DNA from: an uncultured Bacteroidota bacterium
Lineage (GTDB): Bacteria > Bacteroidota > Bacteroidia > Flavobacteriales > Flavobacteriaceae
Reading direction: 5' to 3'
Length of the DNA stretch: 64,000 nt
Assembly (NCBI GenBank): GCA_902515395.1
Contig: CABXUL010000001.1
Span: 51,494-115,493, forward strand
The first letter of the stretch is position 1; the number at the start of each line of letters is the position of its first letter. Both the position numbers and the translations under genes were made by a program. The notes under the pieces were generated by a model. It searched no databases. It saw nothing but the letters and a program-made list of their open reading frames with translations, and was not told the DNA's origin. Shown one piece after another: positions 49,126 through 60,061 of this stretch.

Positions 49126-52100
49126 GTGAACACTTTTAAACTTTGGAATCGTTCTTTTGGCTGGGGGATATTTGTTATTGCCCTTTTTACCTATGGTTTC
49201 ACTGTAGAACCTACAGCTAGTTTTTGGGATGCAGGCGAATATATAGCTACCTCTGCGAAACTTCAAGTTGGTCACCCTCCTGGAGCCCCTCTTTTTCAGA
49301 TGATGGGTGCTTTCTTTGCTATGTTTGCCACCTCTCCTGAAAAGGTTGCTCTAATGGTTAACTTTATGTCTGTTTTCTCCAGTGCATTTACCATTCTTTT
49401 TTTGTTTTGGACACTAACGTTACTGCTAAAAAAACTTCCTGCTTTCAAGATATTAGAAACGACAAATCAGCGAATTACTTTTTTTGGAAGTGCCTCAGTT
49501 GGAGCATTATCATTTTGTTTTTCCGATAGCTTTTGGTTTAATGCAGTTGAAGCAGAGGTATATGCTATGGCTACGTTTATACTTTCTTTAATATTTTGGC
49601 TTGCCTTACGTTGGGAACAAGATATGCATCAGCCACGTGGAGATCGATGGTTATTGCTAATTTCATTTATTATCGGTTTATCCTTTGGGGTTCACTTTAT
49701 GGGACTACTTACGATCCCTGCATTGGGAATGATTTATTTTTTTAAGAATACTCAAAGTATCAATTTTAAAAACTTTTTGATAGCCAACATAATATCCGTA
49801 GCCATATTATTATTTATTTTTAAATTATTACTTCCTACCACGCTAGCTTTTTTTGGAAAATCCGAGGTGTTTTTTGTAAATAACATTGGCTTGCCTTTTA
49901 ATTCTGGAACAATTATAGCAGGAATTTGTTTTTTATTATTCTTTTTTTACTCTCTACGCATCACAGAAAAAAAGAAATGGATAAACCTTAACACAATTAC
50001 CTTATGTATACTATTTGTACTGGTAGGGTTCTCCTCCTGGTTAATGATCCCCATTAGAGCAAATGCCAATACCGTAATCAACGAAAACGCCCCAACAGAC
50101 GCCAGGGCTTTATTAGCTTATTACAATCTAGAGCAATATCCTGAAACTCATCTATTTTATGGGCCACTTTTCTCGGACGTTTATGCAGGACAGGATGAAA
50201 CAGAGCCTTATTTTGATGATAAGCCCAAATACGAAAGGGATTATAAAAAAGGGAAATATATAATTGTTAATCACTGGGAAAATGCTAGGATTAATTCTAA
50301 CAGCAATCATCGGGGATTTTTGCCTAGACTTTGGAGCTCAGAACATGCTGGAAACTACATGAATTTTACTGGACCACTCGAGTTTGCAATTGCCCCAGAG
50401 TACCGTTCAAATCAAATGCTTGTGAGTCGAGTGAATGACTTTAGAAATGAAATTCGAGAGGGAATGGTTTCAGGGGATGATTATCATAAATTTTTTAGAA
50501 CATTATCGCCTTATTTGGAAATTCAAAAACCCAGTTTTTGGAGTTCCCTACAGTTTTTATTTCAATACCAAATTGGCTATATGTATTGGCGGTATTTTAT
50601 GTGGAATTATACTGGAAGGCAGAACGACATTGCCGGAACATATGACACTTTGAATGGAAATTGGATTAGTGGGATTAATTTATTTGACAGTTTACGCCTG
50701 GGAAATCAATCTGAGATTTCCGAAGATGCAAAAAATAACAAAGCTCGAAACACCTATTTCTTTTTACCTTTTTTATTGGGATTAATAGGCTTATATTTTC
50801 TATATCAACAAGATCCGAAACGTTTTTGGGTGCTCTTACTTTTTTTCCTTTTTACAGGATTAGCACTGAAAATTTATTTAAACGAACGTCCTTTTGAACC
50901 GAGAGAAAGAGATTATGCTTTGGTTGGTTCTTTTTACGTATTTGCCATTTGGATTGGGATGGGTGTTTTTGCACTTGCACATAAAATAAAATTAATCATC
51001 AAATCCAATGTGGCGCCATTGACCATCGTCATTTTATGCCTATTTGTGCCACTTTTAATGGCCTACCAAAATTGGGATGATCACGACAGGTCAGGCCGAT
51101 ATACAGCTCAATCTATGGCAAAGTCATATCTAGAGTCAATTCAAGAGGATGCAGGAGCCATGATCTTTACAATTGGAGATAATGACACTTTTGCCCTTTG
51201 GTATGCCCAAGAAATTGAAGGTTACCGAACTGATGTCAAAACCATTAACACAAGCCTTTTGGCAACGGATTGGTATATTGATCAAATGAAAAGAAAAACA
51301 TACGAAAGTGAATCTATACCTTCTCAAATGACACATGACTTGTATGCCTATGGGATTAGGGACTATATAAAACACGAGTCCTTAATAGATTCTGTTCGAT
51401 GGGATATTAAAGATTTTATCAATTGGGTTGCCAGTGATCATCCAAGAACCAAATATAAAAGTCTACTCCTTCAAGCGGGAGAGGATCCTAATCGATTACC
51501 AATGGGTACCCAAGAAATGATCTTTTATCCCACTAATAAAATCCGAGTTTCTGTCAACAAGGAAAATGTTATAAAAAGTGGTCTTGTTAAGCCCAAAGAT
51601 TACGACTTGATTGTTCCTTATATTGATATTGATTTACCTGAGGGAGGAATGACAAAAAACCAAATAATGATGCTAGATATTCTTGCTAACAACGACTGGG
51701 AAAGACCAATTTATTTTACAGGGGGGAGTTATGCAGATTCAGAGTATATGTGGATGAAGGAGTATTTACAACTGGAGGGCTTGGTATACAAGTTAGTTCC
51801 AATAAGAACTCCATTGAATAGTAATAATCCCTATATCATGGGCCGTTTAGATACAGATTTAATGTATGATATTGTTATGGAGTGGAGCTGGGGTAATTCT
51901 GAGAGCACCTCAATTTATCACGACCCCGAAACCCGAAAAAACAGTATTTCCTTCAGGAGCAATATGGCTCGATTGGCAGAAAAGCTAATTGATGAAGGTA
52001 AGAATAAGAAAGCGAAAGAAGTTCTTGATTTGGCAGTTCAGAAAATGCCCCTAGATTATTTTGGTTATTACAGCCTGGTAGTACCTATGATAGATACCTA

Positions 52101-52656
52101 CTATAGATTGGGTGCTGTTGAATCTGCTCAGCAATTAGCAGTGAAAGTAGGGGAAAAATACAGGGATGAAATGGAATATTTTTCATCATTAAAGCCCAGT
52201 GAACAATATCTTTTAGGAGAGGAGATTATTACTCAAGCAGAAAGATATCGTACACTTATGGAAGCAGTTTTAGTTAATGAAGATAAAATTTTACTTGCAA
52301 AGTCACTTAATCAATTTATAGAGGCAATAACCCCTTTCGTTAATTTATATGGAGAATATGATTTTTATACAAGTTTATCAATGTTTGTAGAAGGATATTA
52401 CTTGGCCGGTGAACAAGTGAAAGCAAAAAATTTAATTGAGGATATTGTCCAACAATATGAAGAAAGATTTTCAATGATTGCGAGTTTTCCTCAAAGTAAT
52501 CTTGATCGAGTATTTGATCGAATAAAAGAGGAAATTTTAGATTTTCAGCAGATGATAGATTTAGTTAAAAACTTTGATCAAGACTTAGCTGACTCTCTAC
52601 AACTAAGATTTGATAAATCAATGAGTCAGTTTAAACTAGATGAAAAAGACGATTAA
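49126..52656 (+). CDS. DUF2723 family membrane protein
   Basis: FWDAGEYIATSAKLQVGHPPGAPLFQMMG, FVLNERPFEPRERDYALVGSFYVFAIWIGMG-type motif; GTG start. Confidence 0.9.
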   Translation: MNTFKLWNRSFGWGIFVIALFTYGFTVEPTASFWDAGEYIATSAKLQVGHPPGAPLFQMMGAFFAMFATSPEKVALMVNFMSVFSSAFTILFLFWTLTLLLKKLPAFKILETTNQRITFFGSASVGALSFCFSDSFWFNAVEAEVYAMATFILSLIFWLALRWEQDMHQPRGDRWLLLISFIIGLSFGVHFMGLLTIPALGMIYFFKNTQSINFKNFLIANIISVAILLFIFKLLLPTTLAFFGKSEVFFVNNIGLPFNSGTIIAGICFLLFFFYSLRITEKKKWINLNTITLCILFVLVGFSSWLMIPIRANANTVINENAPTDARALLAYYNLEQYPETHLFYGPLFSDVYAGQDETEPYFDDKPKYERDYKKGKYIIVNHWENARINSNSNHRGFLPRLWSSEHAGNYMNFTGPLEFAIAPEYRSNQMLVSRVNDFRNEIREGMVSGDDYHKFFRTLSPYLEIQKPSFWSSLQFLFQYQIGYMYWRYFMWNYTGRQNDIAGTYDTLNGNWISGINLFDSLRLGNQSEISEDAKNNKARNTYFFLPFLLGLIGLYFLYQQDPKRFWVLLLFFLFTGLALKIYLNERPFEPRERDYALVGSFYVFAIWIGMGVFALAHKIKLIIKSNVAPLTIVILCLFVPLLMAYQNWDDHDRSGRYTAQSMAKSYLESIQEDAGAMIFTIGDNDTFALWYAQEIEGYRTDVKTINTSLLATDWYIDQMKRKTYESESIPSQMTHDLYAYGIRDYIKHESLIDSVRWDIKDFINWVASDHPRTKYKSLLLQAGEDPNRLPMGTQEMIFYPTNKIRVSVNKENVIKSGLVKPKDYDLIVPYIDIDLPEGGMTKNQIMMLDILANNDWERPIYFTGGSYADSEYMWMKEYLQLEGLVYKLVPIRTPLNSNNPYIMGRLDTDLMYDIVMEWSWGNSESTSIYHDPETRKNSISFRSNMARLAEKLIDEGKNKKAKEVLDLAVQKMPLDYFGYYSLVVPMIDTYYRLGAVESAQQLAVKVGEKYRDEMEYFSSLKPSEQYLLGEEIITQAERYRTLMEAVLVNEDKILLAKSLNQFIEAITPFVNLYGEYDFYTSLSMFVEGYYLAGEQVKAKNLIEDIVQQYEERFSMIASFPQSNLDRVFDRIKEEILDFQQMIDLVKNFDQDLADSLQLRFDKSMSQFKLDEKDD

Positions 52657-52952
52657 TTCAAGTGATCCTTCATTAGGCTAATTAGGGTATTAGCATCCTG
52701 TTCACCGCTTTGTCTCCAAACCATTTCTCCTAATTTATAAATCATTAATGTAGGCAGAACTCTAACTCTAAGAGCCTCGGAGAGTTTGTTGTTTTTATTA
52801 GTGTCTATTTTTATAACCTTTCCCTTATCACCTAATGCTGCAGCAACATCTTTGAGAACTGGATGGATACCAGTAGAAACTTCCTCATTTTCATTATAGA
52901 AAACCAGGAGAAGAGGTAATTTATCATCAATGAGTTCACCAAACTTGGACAT
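52653..52952 (-). CDS. Thioredoxin-fold protein
   Basis: LLLVFYNENEEVSTGIHPVLKDVAAAL...IDTNKNNKLSEALRVRVLPTLMIYKLGEMVWRQSG; CxxC absent. Confidence 0.8.
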   Translation of the reverse strand: MSKFGELIDDKLPLLLVFYNENEEVSTGIHPVLKDVAAALGDKGKVIKIDTNKNNKLSEALRVRVLPTLMIYKLGEMVWRQSGEQDANTLISLMKDHLN

Positions 52953-53003
52953 ATCTCAATAATTTCAAGTATTTGCCGATAACAAATGTAGTTTTTTTTG
53001 TGA

Positions 53004-54233
53004 TTAAATCAAGGAATTCTTCCTTTTCAGGGTAATGACAGTGATTTCTGGCCAGATTCCTACTCGGCCAGGATAGGCAAGGTAACCAAAGCCTCTATTG
53101 ACATTTAATTTCTGATTTTCACTCTCGTAGATCCCAGCCCATTGTTTGTATCTCCATTTGATGGGGCTCCACTTAAACCAACCTGGGATTTCAATACCAA
53201 ACTGAAACCCATGGGTATGACCACTTAGGGTTAAGTGAAAAGTGAATTTGTGGGGAAGAACTTCAGCGTCCCAATGAGAGGGATCATGGGTTAATAATAT
53301 TTTAAAATCATTTTTATCAACCCCAGTTAATGATTTACTTAAGTCCCCTGCTTTTTTAAACCGGCCAGCACCCCAATTTTCAACTCCAATTATTGCAATT
53401 TTATCGCCATTTTTTTCAATTTTTCTGCTATCATTAAGCAGTAGGTCAAAGCCCATTTCTTGATGAAAGTTGAATAGGTCTTGCAGATTTTTTTCCTTTG
53501 CTGAAATGCTCTCCCATTCAGTGTAATCTCCATAATCATGGTTTCCCATTACGGAAAACTTTCCAAATGGGGCAGTTATTTTAGAGAATAATTTTACCCA
53601 TGGAGCAGCTTCTTTAGCCACTGAATTGACCAGATCACCTGTAAAAAGAATTACATCACCTTTTTGTTGATTAATCAAATCTACTCCATATGCAACCTTC
53701 TCGAAATTATCAAAACTACCACAGTGTAAGTCGGAAATTTGAGTGATTTTAAAACCATTAAATTCCTCAGGAAGGTCATCATATTCCAAAGTGTAATTCA
53801 GTACTTTGTAATTATATCTTCCTTGATACATTCCATAAAGTAAGGAAGCAAAGGGAATAGCCCCTAGCCCGATAGCTATTTGTGAAATAAATTTTCTACG
53901 ATATGGAATATCAAAAGATTTCCTCTCGGAAAAAAAGTTAACAAATGCCTTTAAAAGCCTAAATACATCCTCGAAAAAAAGAAAGGAAAAGAGTACTATT
54001 TGAAGTGAGGCAAGGGCAACAAAAAAACCAATGGCATAGGCGATAGCATGGGTCCAACCCTCGGTCCTGTCATACCCAAAAAATTGCCAAAAAAAGTTTC
54101 CTAAAACCAATACTACAATTAGGCTATAGACCCCAAGCAACCACTTATTATTAAAGGCGGTTTTTATAGCTTGAAAGGCATACCACTCAACAATTAGAAT
54201 CACAATAATTAAAGGAATCCAGCGTAGAAACAT
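53004..54233 (-). CDS. Metallophosphoesterase with N-terminal TM region
   Basis: ITQISDLHCGSFDN, LFTGDLVNS, VMGNHDYGDY, LSGHTHGFQ. Confidence 0.92.
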   Translation of the reverse strand: MFLRWIPLIIVILIVEWYAFQAIKTAFNNKWLLGVYSLIVVLVLGNFFWQFFGYDRTEGWTHAIAYAIGFFVALASLQIVLFSFLFFEDVFRLLKAFVNFFSERKSFDIPYRRKFISQIAIGLGAIPFASLLYGMYQGRYNYKVLNYTLEYDDLPEEFNGFKITQISDLHCGSFDNFEKVAYGVDLINQQKGDVILFTGDLVNSVAKEAAPWVKLFSKITAPFGKFSVMGNHDYGDYTEWESISAKEKNLQDLFNFHQEMGFDLLLNDSRKIEKNGDKIAIIGVENWGAGRFKKAGDLSKSLTGVDKNDFKILLTHDPSHWDAEVLPHKFTFHLTLSGHTHGFQFGIEIPGWFKWSPIKWRYKQWAGIYESENQKLNVNRGFGYLAYPGRVGIWPEITVITLKRKNSLI

Positions 54234-54280
54234 AATCTATTTCAAAGGTATAAACTGGAAATGAATAAATACCAATAAAA

Positions 54281-55603
54281 CTATTTAAACCCTATTTTTT
54301 CTGCTAGCAACATTGCCTTACCATCTGTTAGGCTGGCAACATAGCATGTTACGTTTAAAAGAGTTTCATATAAACTGTCCGAAGGGAGTAACTCATCTTC
54401 AGGGATTAATTCAAGCAACAACTCATCATAAGTGTTGGTCTTTTTATTGTAAGCATTTGCAGCAGCAGTAACAAATGCCTTAAGAAGAGAAGAGATTACT
54501 TTATAACCTAAAATTTCTTTTTGTACAACCTCTTCTGATTTATATATCTTGTCTATACTTAGATTAATGATGTCAGTGATTTGTGCCTTATATTGACTTC
54601 TTTCCATTAGAGCATCGCTAAAACTGCCCTCAAGTATTTGAGTTTCGTTTTCTTGAAAAATTGATACTGCATCTCTAATCAAACTATTTATTGACAGTGA
54701 TCTTAAATAGCTTAATCTCTGCTTCCTGTTTTGGAGTTTTGAATATTTTAGGGTATCAATATCATTTTTGACCAAGTTGATTAAGTACTCTAAAGCATAC
54801 TCCTCCTCAATCCATCCCAAGTGAATCCCATCCTCAAAATCTATAATTGTGTAGCAGATGTCATCAGCAGCTTCAACCAAATAGGCTAACGGATGTCTGT
54901 AAACCATTTTTTTGTCATTTAAATTTAGCTCAGTCATTAACTCTTTAAAAAAAGGTTCTTGGGCCTGGAAATAGCCAAATTTCTTATGTGCTACATGTGA
55001 GGTGGGTCGATAGGGAAGACTAGCTTTAGGGTATTTAATAAAAGCACCGAGGGTAGCATAGCTGAGTCTTAGTCCACCAGGAGTTCCTGGTTTACTTTGT
55101 GATAAAATTTTAAAGCCATTAGCATTTCCTTCAAAATGACATAGGTCTTGGTATTGTTTGTCTGTTAATTGATTTTTGTAATGGCTGCCATTTCCATGGG
55201 AAAAATAATGCCCAATAGCTTTTTCTCCACTGTGACCAAAAGGGGGATTTCCAATATCATGAGCCAAAGAAGCTGCAGCTACAATTGCTCCAAAGTCATT
55301 GATTTGGTATCCTAAATTATCTTTTAAATCAGGGTATTTTTGAAGGATATTTTTACCGGCCATTCTTCCTAAACTTCTTCCTACAACTGAAACCTCTAGA
55401 CTGTGAGTAAGTCTGGTGTGAACAAAGTCTGTTTGTGAAAAGGGAATGATCTGTGTTTTGTCCTGTAAACTTCTAAAAGCACTGGAGAATATAATCCGAT
55501 CGTAATCTACTTCAAATCCCAAACGGGTATCATCTTGGGTAATTCTTGGCCGGTCTTTTGTATCACCTAACCTTCTAAGCTTCAGTAGTTTATACCAGTT
55601 CAT
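54281..55603 (-). CDS. dgt: dGTP triphosphohydrolase (HD domain)
   Basis: FRSLQDKTQIIPFSQTDFVHTRLTHSLEVSVVGRSLG, AASLAHDIGNPPFGHSGEKA. Confidence 0.93.
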   Translation of the reverse strand: MNWYKLLKLRRLGDTKDRPRITQDDTRLGFEVDYDRIIFSSAFRSLQDKTQIIPFSQTDFVHTRLTHSLEVSVVGRSLGRMAGKNILQKYPDLKDNLGYQINDFGAIVAAASLAHDIGNPPFGHSGEKAIGHYFSHGNGSHYKNQLTDKQYQDLCHFEGNANGFKILSQSKPGTPGGLRLSYATLGAFIKYPKASLPYRPTSHVAHKKFGYFQAQEPFFKELMTELNLNDKKMVYRHPLAYLVEAADDICYTIIDFEDGIHLGWIEEEYALEYLINLVKNDIDTLKYSKLQNRKQRLSYLRSLSINSLIRDAVSIFQENETQILEGSFSDALMERSQYKAQITDIINLSIDKIYKSEEVVQKEILGYKVISSLLKAFVTAAANAYNKKTNTYDELLLELIPEDELLPSDSLYETLLNVTCYVASLTDGKAMLLAEKIGFK

Positions 55604-55813
55604 ACTTATTAAATGTTACCGAATTGTTAAAGCTAAAAATTTTAAATAACATTAATTTAAATTTAAACATTATCATTTAACATTAAAGTAAAATACTATT
55701 ACTAAATACCAAATACATTTGAAATAATTATAAAGATTTAGTTATCAAATCAAATTATTTTAATAATGACCTTTTTGCCCAATTTTTTAACAAATCTAAA
55801 CCTTAACTCTAAA

Positions 55814-57119
55814 ATGACAAATTTTAAATTTATTCCTTTAATTACTATTTTATCTTTAATTATTTCTTGCTCTGGCGATGACGATCCAGTAATAGAATAT
55901 GTAACAGTTACTGAAACAGTAACAGAAACTGAAACCGTCGTAGTAGATCCCTATGCTGATACGACATTAGAGGGTAATATTACCTCTGATACAACACTAG
56001 ATGCCTCAAAAATCTGGTTATTAAAAGGACGCGTTTCTGTAGTTAGTGGTTCTACATTAACTATTCCTGCTGGAACAATCATTAAAGCTGCATCGGGTAC
56101 TGGAGCTGATGCCACCACTTTGATTATAGCTAGAGGAGGGAAAATTATTGCCAATGGAACGGCAAATGCTCCGATTATCATGACCTCAGTATCAGATAAT
56201 ATAGGTGTTGGGGGAACTTATCCTTCAAGCGGCCCCGCTTTAGGTGTTGATACTAGAGGGCTTTGGGGAGGCTTATTAATTCTTGGTAATGCTCCTTGTT
56301 CTTTTTTCTGGAGATGTAGCTGAGCTACAAATCGAGGGAATTCCAACTTCAGACATTAATGGTCTTTATGGAGGAACAAATCCAGCAGACGATTCGGGGT
56401 CTATTGAATATCTTTCTATCCGTCATGGCGGTGCTGAGATTGGTGAGGGAAATGAAATTAATGGTCTTACACTTGGAGGTGTTGGGTCTGGAACTAAAAT
56501 TAACCATGTTGAAGTGGTTGCAAACGTTGATGATGGTATTGAATTTTTTGGGGGAACAGTAAATGCCTCAAATCTTCTTGTTTGGGGACAGGGAGATGAT
56601 GCGATAGATATTGATCAAGCATACGCAGGAACAATTGTCGGAGCAATGGTCATATTGACTGACGCCTCAGATCACGGTTTCGAGGTAGATGGTCCTGAGG
56701 GATCGGCAGCTGGGAGCTTTACACTTAAAAATGTAACAGTTCTTGGGGCAACTAAAGCATGCAGCGCTTTGGGAGTTAATGGAGAAATGGCTGATTTTAG
56801 AAAAGCAGCTACAGGAAGTTTATCAAACATTCTATTTAAAGACTTTTCAGGAGGTAAAGACGTGGAGTTAGATGCTTCAGCTGATGCGGCCTCATACACT
56901 GCTGGAACCTTGACTTTTGCCAATATTGATGTTATGCATCCAGTAAGTGATGGAGTAGTCTGTTCCGATGTTGAAACACTTAACCAGATTTTTGATGACA
57001 AATCTGACGAAAGTTCATTTGAAGCTGATGCCTCAACTTTTGCTGAGGTAGTCATAGAACAACAGGCAGGAAATGGAGTAGATTCATCTATTTTTTCATG
57101 GACATTTTATGCGAGGTAG
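55814..57119 (+). pseudogene. Secreted lipoprotein (beta-helix-like), disrupted by a +1 frameshift
   Basis: ORF 55766-56323 (LWGGLLILGNAPCSFFWRCS*) and ORF 56283-57119 (...FSGDVAELQIEGIPTSD) rejoin if one T is removed from the 6-T run at 56302-56307; lipobox LIISCSGDD. Confidence 0.85.
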
Positions 57120-57148
57120 GTGGATGTAAATAACTTTCTTAATAACAA

Positions 57149-57180
57149 GTGTTTGGGGACCTCTCCAAACACTTTTTTTT
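57149..57180 (+). terminator. Rho-independent terminator
   Basis: AGTGTTTGGGGA...TCTCCAAACACT followed by T8. Confidence 0.75.
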
Positions 57181-57208
57181 GTTATAAATTTCACTCACAA
57201 ACTATTCA

Positions 57209-60046
57209 ATGCAATTAAATTTTCTTCTTAATTTCTTTCTTTTATTTTTCACCCCTTTTTTTTTGTTGGGTCAGGTCGGAATAACAGGTACTGTAATCGA
57301 TGGGGATTTTAACGAACCTCTTCCCTTTGCCAATATTCTTATAAAAGAAACTGGGGATGGAGTTACCTCAGATTTTGATGGGAAATATTCATTTGAATTG
57401 GAGCAGGGAATTTACACCCTTCAGTTCTCTTTTGTAGGATATGAAACCAAAATTGTTACTCAAATTCAAGTTAAGGGAAATGAATTCACAATTACTGATG
57501 TTGTTTTAAATTCCATCGCTCAAGGTTTGGAGGAAGTAATTGTGACAGTTGAAGCTAGTCGGAATACCGATGCATCTGTTTTAGAGATACAGAGAAAATC
57601 TGCTAGTTTATTGGACGGAATTTCTGCTCAGGCATTCAGAAAAATAGGTGCTAGTGATATTGCCGGTGCAGTAAAAAGTGTCCCGGGTGTATCCGTGCAA
57701 GGTGGAAAATATGTTTATGTACGAGGACTGGGAGATCGTTATTCTAAGTCTATTTTAAATGGAGTGGATATTCCAGGTTTAGATCCTGATCGAAATACCC
57801 TTCAAATGGACCTCTTTCCAACTAATATGCTCTCCAACGTTTTGGTTATCAAATCTGCAAGAGGAGATTTGCCCGCCGATTTTACAGGTGGAGTAATAGA
57901 CATTATCACCAAAGATTTTCCAAGTAAAGAAGAGTTTTCTGTTTCCTTAAATATGGGTTACAATCCAGATATGCATTTCAATGATAACTATCTATCATAC
58001 CAGGGAGGAAGTACAGACTTTTTAGGCTTTGATGACGGTTCAAGAAAGAATAAAATTGCCAATAGTTTATTGGGAAATGCATTTGATCCTAGATTAAATA
58101 GCGCTGAATCAACTCTTAATCTTGTCAATCGAGTCAGCAATCAATTTGATCCTCAAATGGCTCCAAAAGTATCCAATAGTGGAATGAATTTTGGCTTAGG
58201 TATTACATATGGTAATCAAATTAATTTTGAAAACGGAAATTCTATTGGAGTATTAGGATCTTTATCATACAAAAATGAACAGACCGTTTATGAAAACACT
58301 CAAGATAATCTTTACAACTTTAGCCCTGACAAAAGTGTATTAAATTTCGAGCAAAACCGTATTCAATATGGAACTATTGGAGGAAACAATATTATTCTGA
58401 GTGGTCTTTTTGGATTGACCTATAAGACCAAGGCTTCGAAATACAAATTCAATGGCTTGTATATTCAAAATGGGGAGAGTACTTCTGGAAGCTTTAGACA
58501 ACTAACCAGATTTTCTGATTTTATAGACTTTAATAAGTTTAACCTCGAATACAATGAAAGAAGTATTTCGAATGGCATGTTTTCAGGCTTGCACAATCTC
58601 AATAAATATAATTTAAAATTAGAGTGGACACTTTCTGGAACCCTAGCCAAAGTTCATGACAAAGATGTTAGAAACACAACTTTCCAAGATGAAGAAGGCG
58701 TTTTTAGTTTCCAGGAAAATACTCAACCCAAAAGAATATGGAGAACACTAGATGAAAATAATTTGGTTGCCAAAATTGACTTTACAAAAAAAATTGAATT
58801 TTTAAATTCGGATGCCATCTTAAAATTCGGATTATTTGGTTCATCAAAAGAAAGAGATTTTTCTATTGCGCAGTTCTCGGTGAGTTCAAATTACACATCT
58901 GAGAGTGATTGGGATAACTATGGTGGGGATCCAAATCAGATTTTTAAACCTAACAATCTAATAGGACCTAATAATGATAAGGGAACCTTCGTTAATCCTC
59001 AAACAACAATTATTCAAGATGCAAATATTTTCAATGCTAGACAACAAAATATTGCGGCCTATGTTTCAAATGAATTTAATTTCTCAGAAAAATTTAAATC
59101 AATTATTGGTTTAAGATTAGAGGATTATCAGGTATTTTACACTGGTGAAAATAGTCAGTTGGGTCAAGTTTTTAACAATGAAAATATTATAAGTAATATT
59201 AATTTGTTTCCCTCGTTAAATGTTATTTACAATTTAAAAGAAAATAAAAATCTGAGATTGGCCTATTCGCTTACCACTGCCAGACCCAGTTTTAAGGAGG
59301 CATCTATTGCCGAGATTTTTGACCCACTATCCAATTTGTTTTTCATTGGAAACATTGATATCCGTCCTACATATATTGATAATTTTGACATTCGTTACGA
59401 GGCTTTTGGCGAAAATGCAGAATTATTTGCCATAAGTACATTTTATAAAAATCTTACTGATCCAATAGAAATAGCTTTTGTGGCGGCCTCTTTTTCAAAC
59501 TACAAACCATTGAATTTAGAAACGGCAAATGTTTTTGGATTAGAAATTGAATTGAGAAAAGATCTGAGTACTTTATTTTCAATTCTAGAAAATTGGAGAA
59601 TAAACTTCAATGGCTCCTACATTATATCTGATGAGAAATACAGTGAGGATGAATTGAAATTGAGAAGGCTAGGTTTACGGGAGGGTCAAACATTGGGGAC
59701 TTCGAGACCACTTCAGGGTCAATCCCCATATCTGATTAACGCAGGAGTTGAATACAATATTCAAGAAAAAGGATTCCAAGGTGGACTTTTTTACAACGTT
59801 CAAGGAAAAACATTACAAGTTGTTGGTAATGGTTTTTACCCAGATGTATATACCATGCCATTTAATAGTCTTAACTTTAATGTAATTAAACAATTAAAAA
59901 AAAACAGAACGTTGACTTTTAAAGTAACAAACCTTTTAAATGATAAACGAGAGAGCAACTTTATTGGCTTTAATGAGGAGCAAAGGTATTTTAGCCTTCG
60001 TCATATAGGAAGGACTTTTTCTTTTAATTATGCTGTTCGATTTTAA
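57209..60046 (+). CDS. TonB-dependent outer membrane receptor
   Basis: Carboxypeptidase-like domain GTVIDGDFNEPLPFANILIKETGDGVTSDFDGKY; plug KSVPGVSVQGGKYVYVRGLGDRYSKSILNGVDIPGLDPDRNTLQMDLFP; C-terminal aromatic. Confidence 0.93.
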   Translation: MQLNFLLNFFLLFFTPFFLLGQVGITGTVIDGDFNEPLPFANILIKETGDGVTSDFDGKYSFELEQGIYTLQFSFVGYETKIVTQIQVKGNEFTITDVVLNSIAQGLEEVIVTVEASRNTDASVLEIQRKSASLLDGISAQAFRKIGASDIAGAVKSVPGVSVQGGKYVYVRGLGDRYSKSILNGVDIPGLDPDRNTLQMDLFPTNMLSNVLVIKSARGDLPADFTGGVIDIITKDFPSKEEFSVSLNMGYNPDMHFNDNYLSYQGGSTDFLGFDDGSRKNKIANSLLGNAFDPRLNSAESTLNLVNRVSNQFDPQMAPKVSNSGMNFGLGITYGNQINFENGNSIGVLGSLSYKNEQTVYENTQDNLYNFSPDKSVLNFEQNRIQYGTIGGNNIILSGLFGLTYKTKASKYKFNGLYIQNGESTSGSFRQLTRFSDFIDFNKFNLEYNERSISNGMFSGLHNLNKYNLKLEWTLSGTLAKVHDKDVRNTTFQDEEGVFSFQENTQPKRIWRTLDENNLVAKIDFTKKIEFLNSDAILKFGLFGSSKERDFSIAQFSVSSNYTSESDWDNYGGDPNQIFKPNNLIGPNNDKGTFVNPQTTIIQDANIFNARQQNIAAYVSNEFNFSEKFKSIIGLRLEDYQVFYTGENSQLGQVFNNENIISNINLFPSLNVIYNLKENKNLRLAYSLTTARPSFKEASIAEIFDPLSNLFFIGNIDIRPTYIDNFDIRYEAFGENAELFAISTFYKNLTDPIEIAFVAASFSNYKPLNLETANVFGLEIELRKDLSTLFSILENWRINFNGSYIISDEKYSEDELKLRRLGLREGQTLGTSRPLQGQSPYLINAGVEYNIQEKGFQGGLFYNVQGKTLQVVGNGFYPDVYTMPFNSLNFNVIKQLKKNRTLTFKVTNLLNDKRESNFIGFNEEQRYFSLRHIGRTFSFNYAVRF

Positions 60047-60061
60047 AATTAAAAGGCTTAC

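Noticed and set aside
55910-55950. TVTETVTETETVVV stretch as a recombination-prone minisatellite
   Set aside because: Short imperfect Thr/Glu linker after the lipobox, common in surface lipoproteins.
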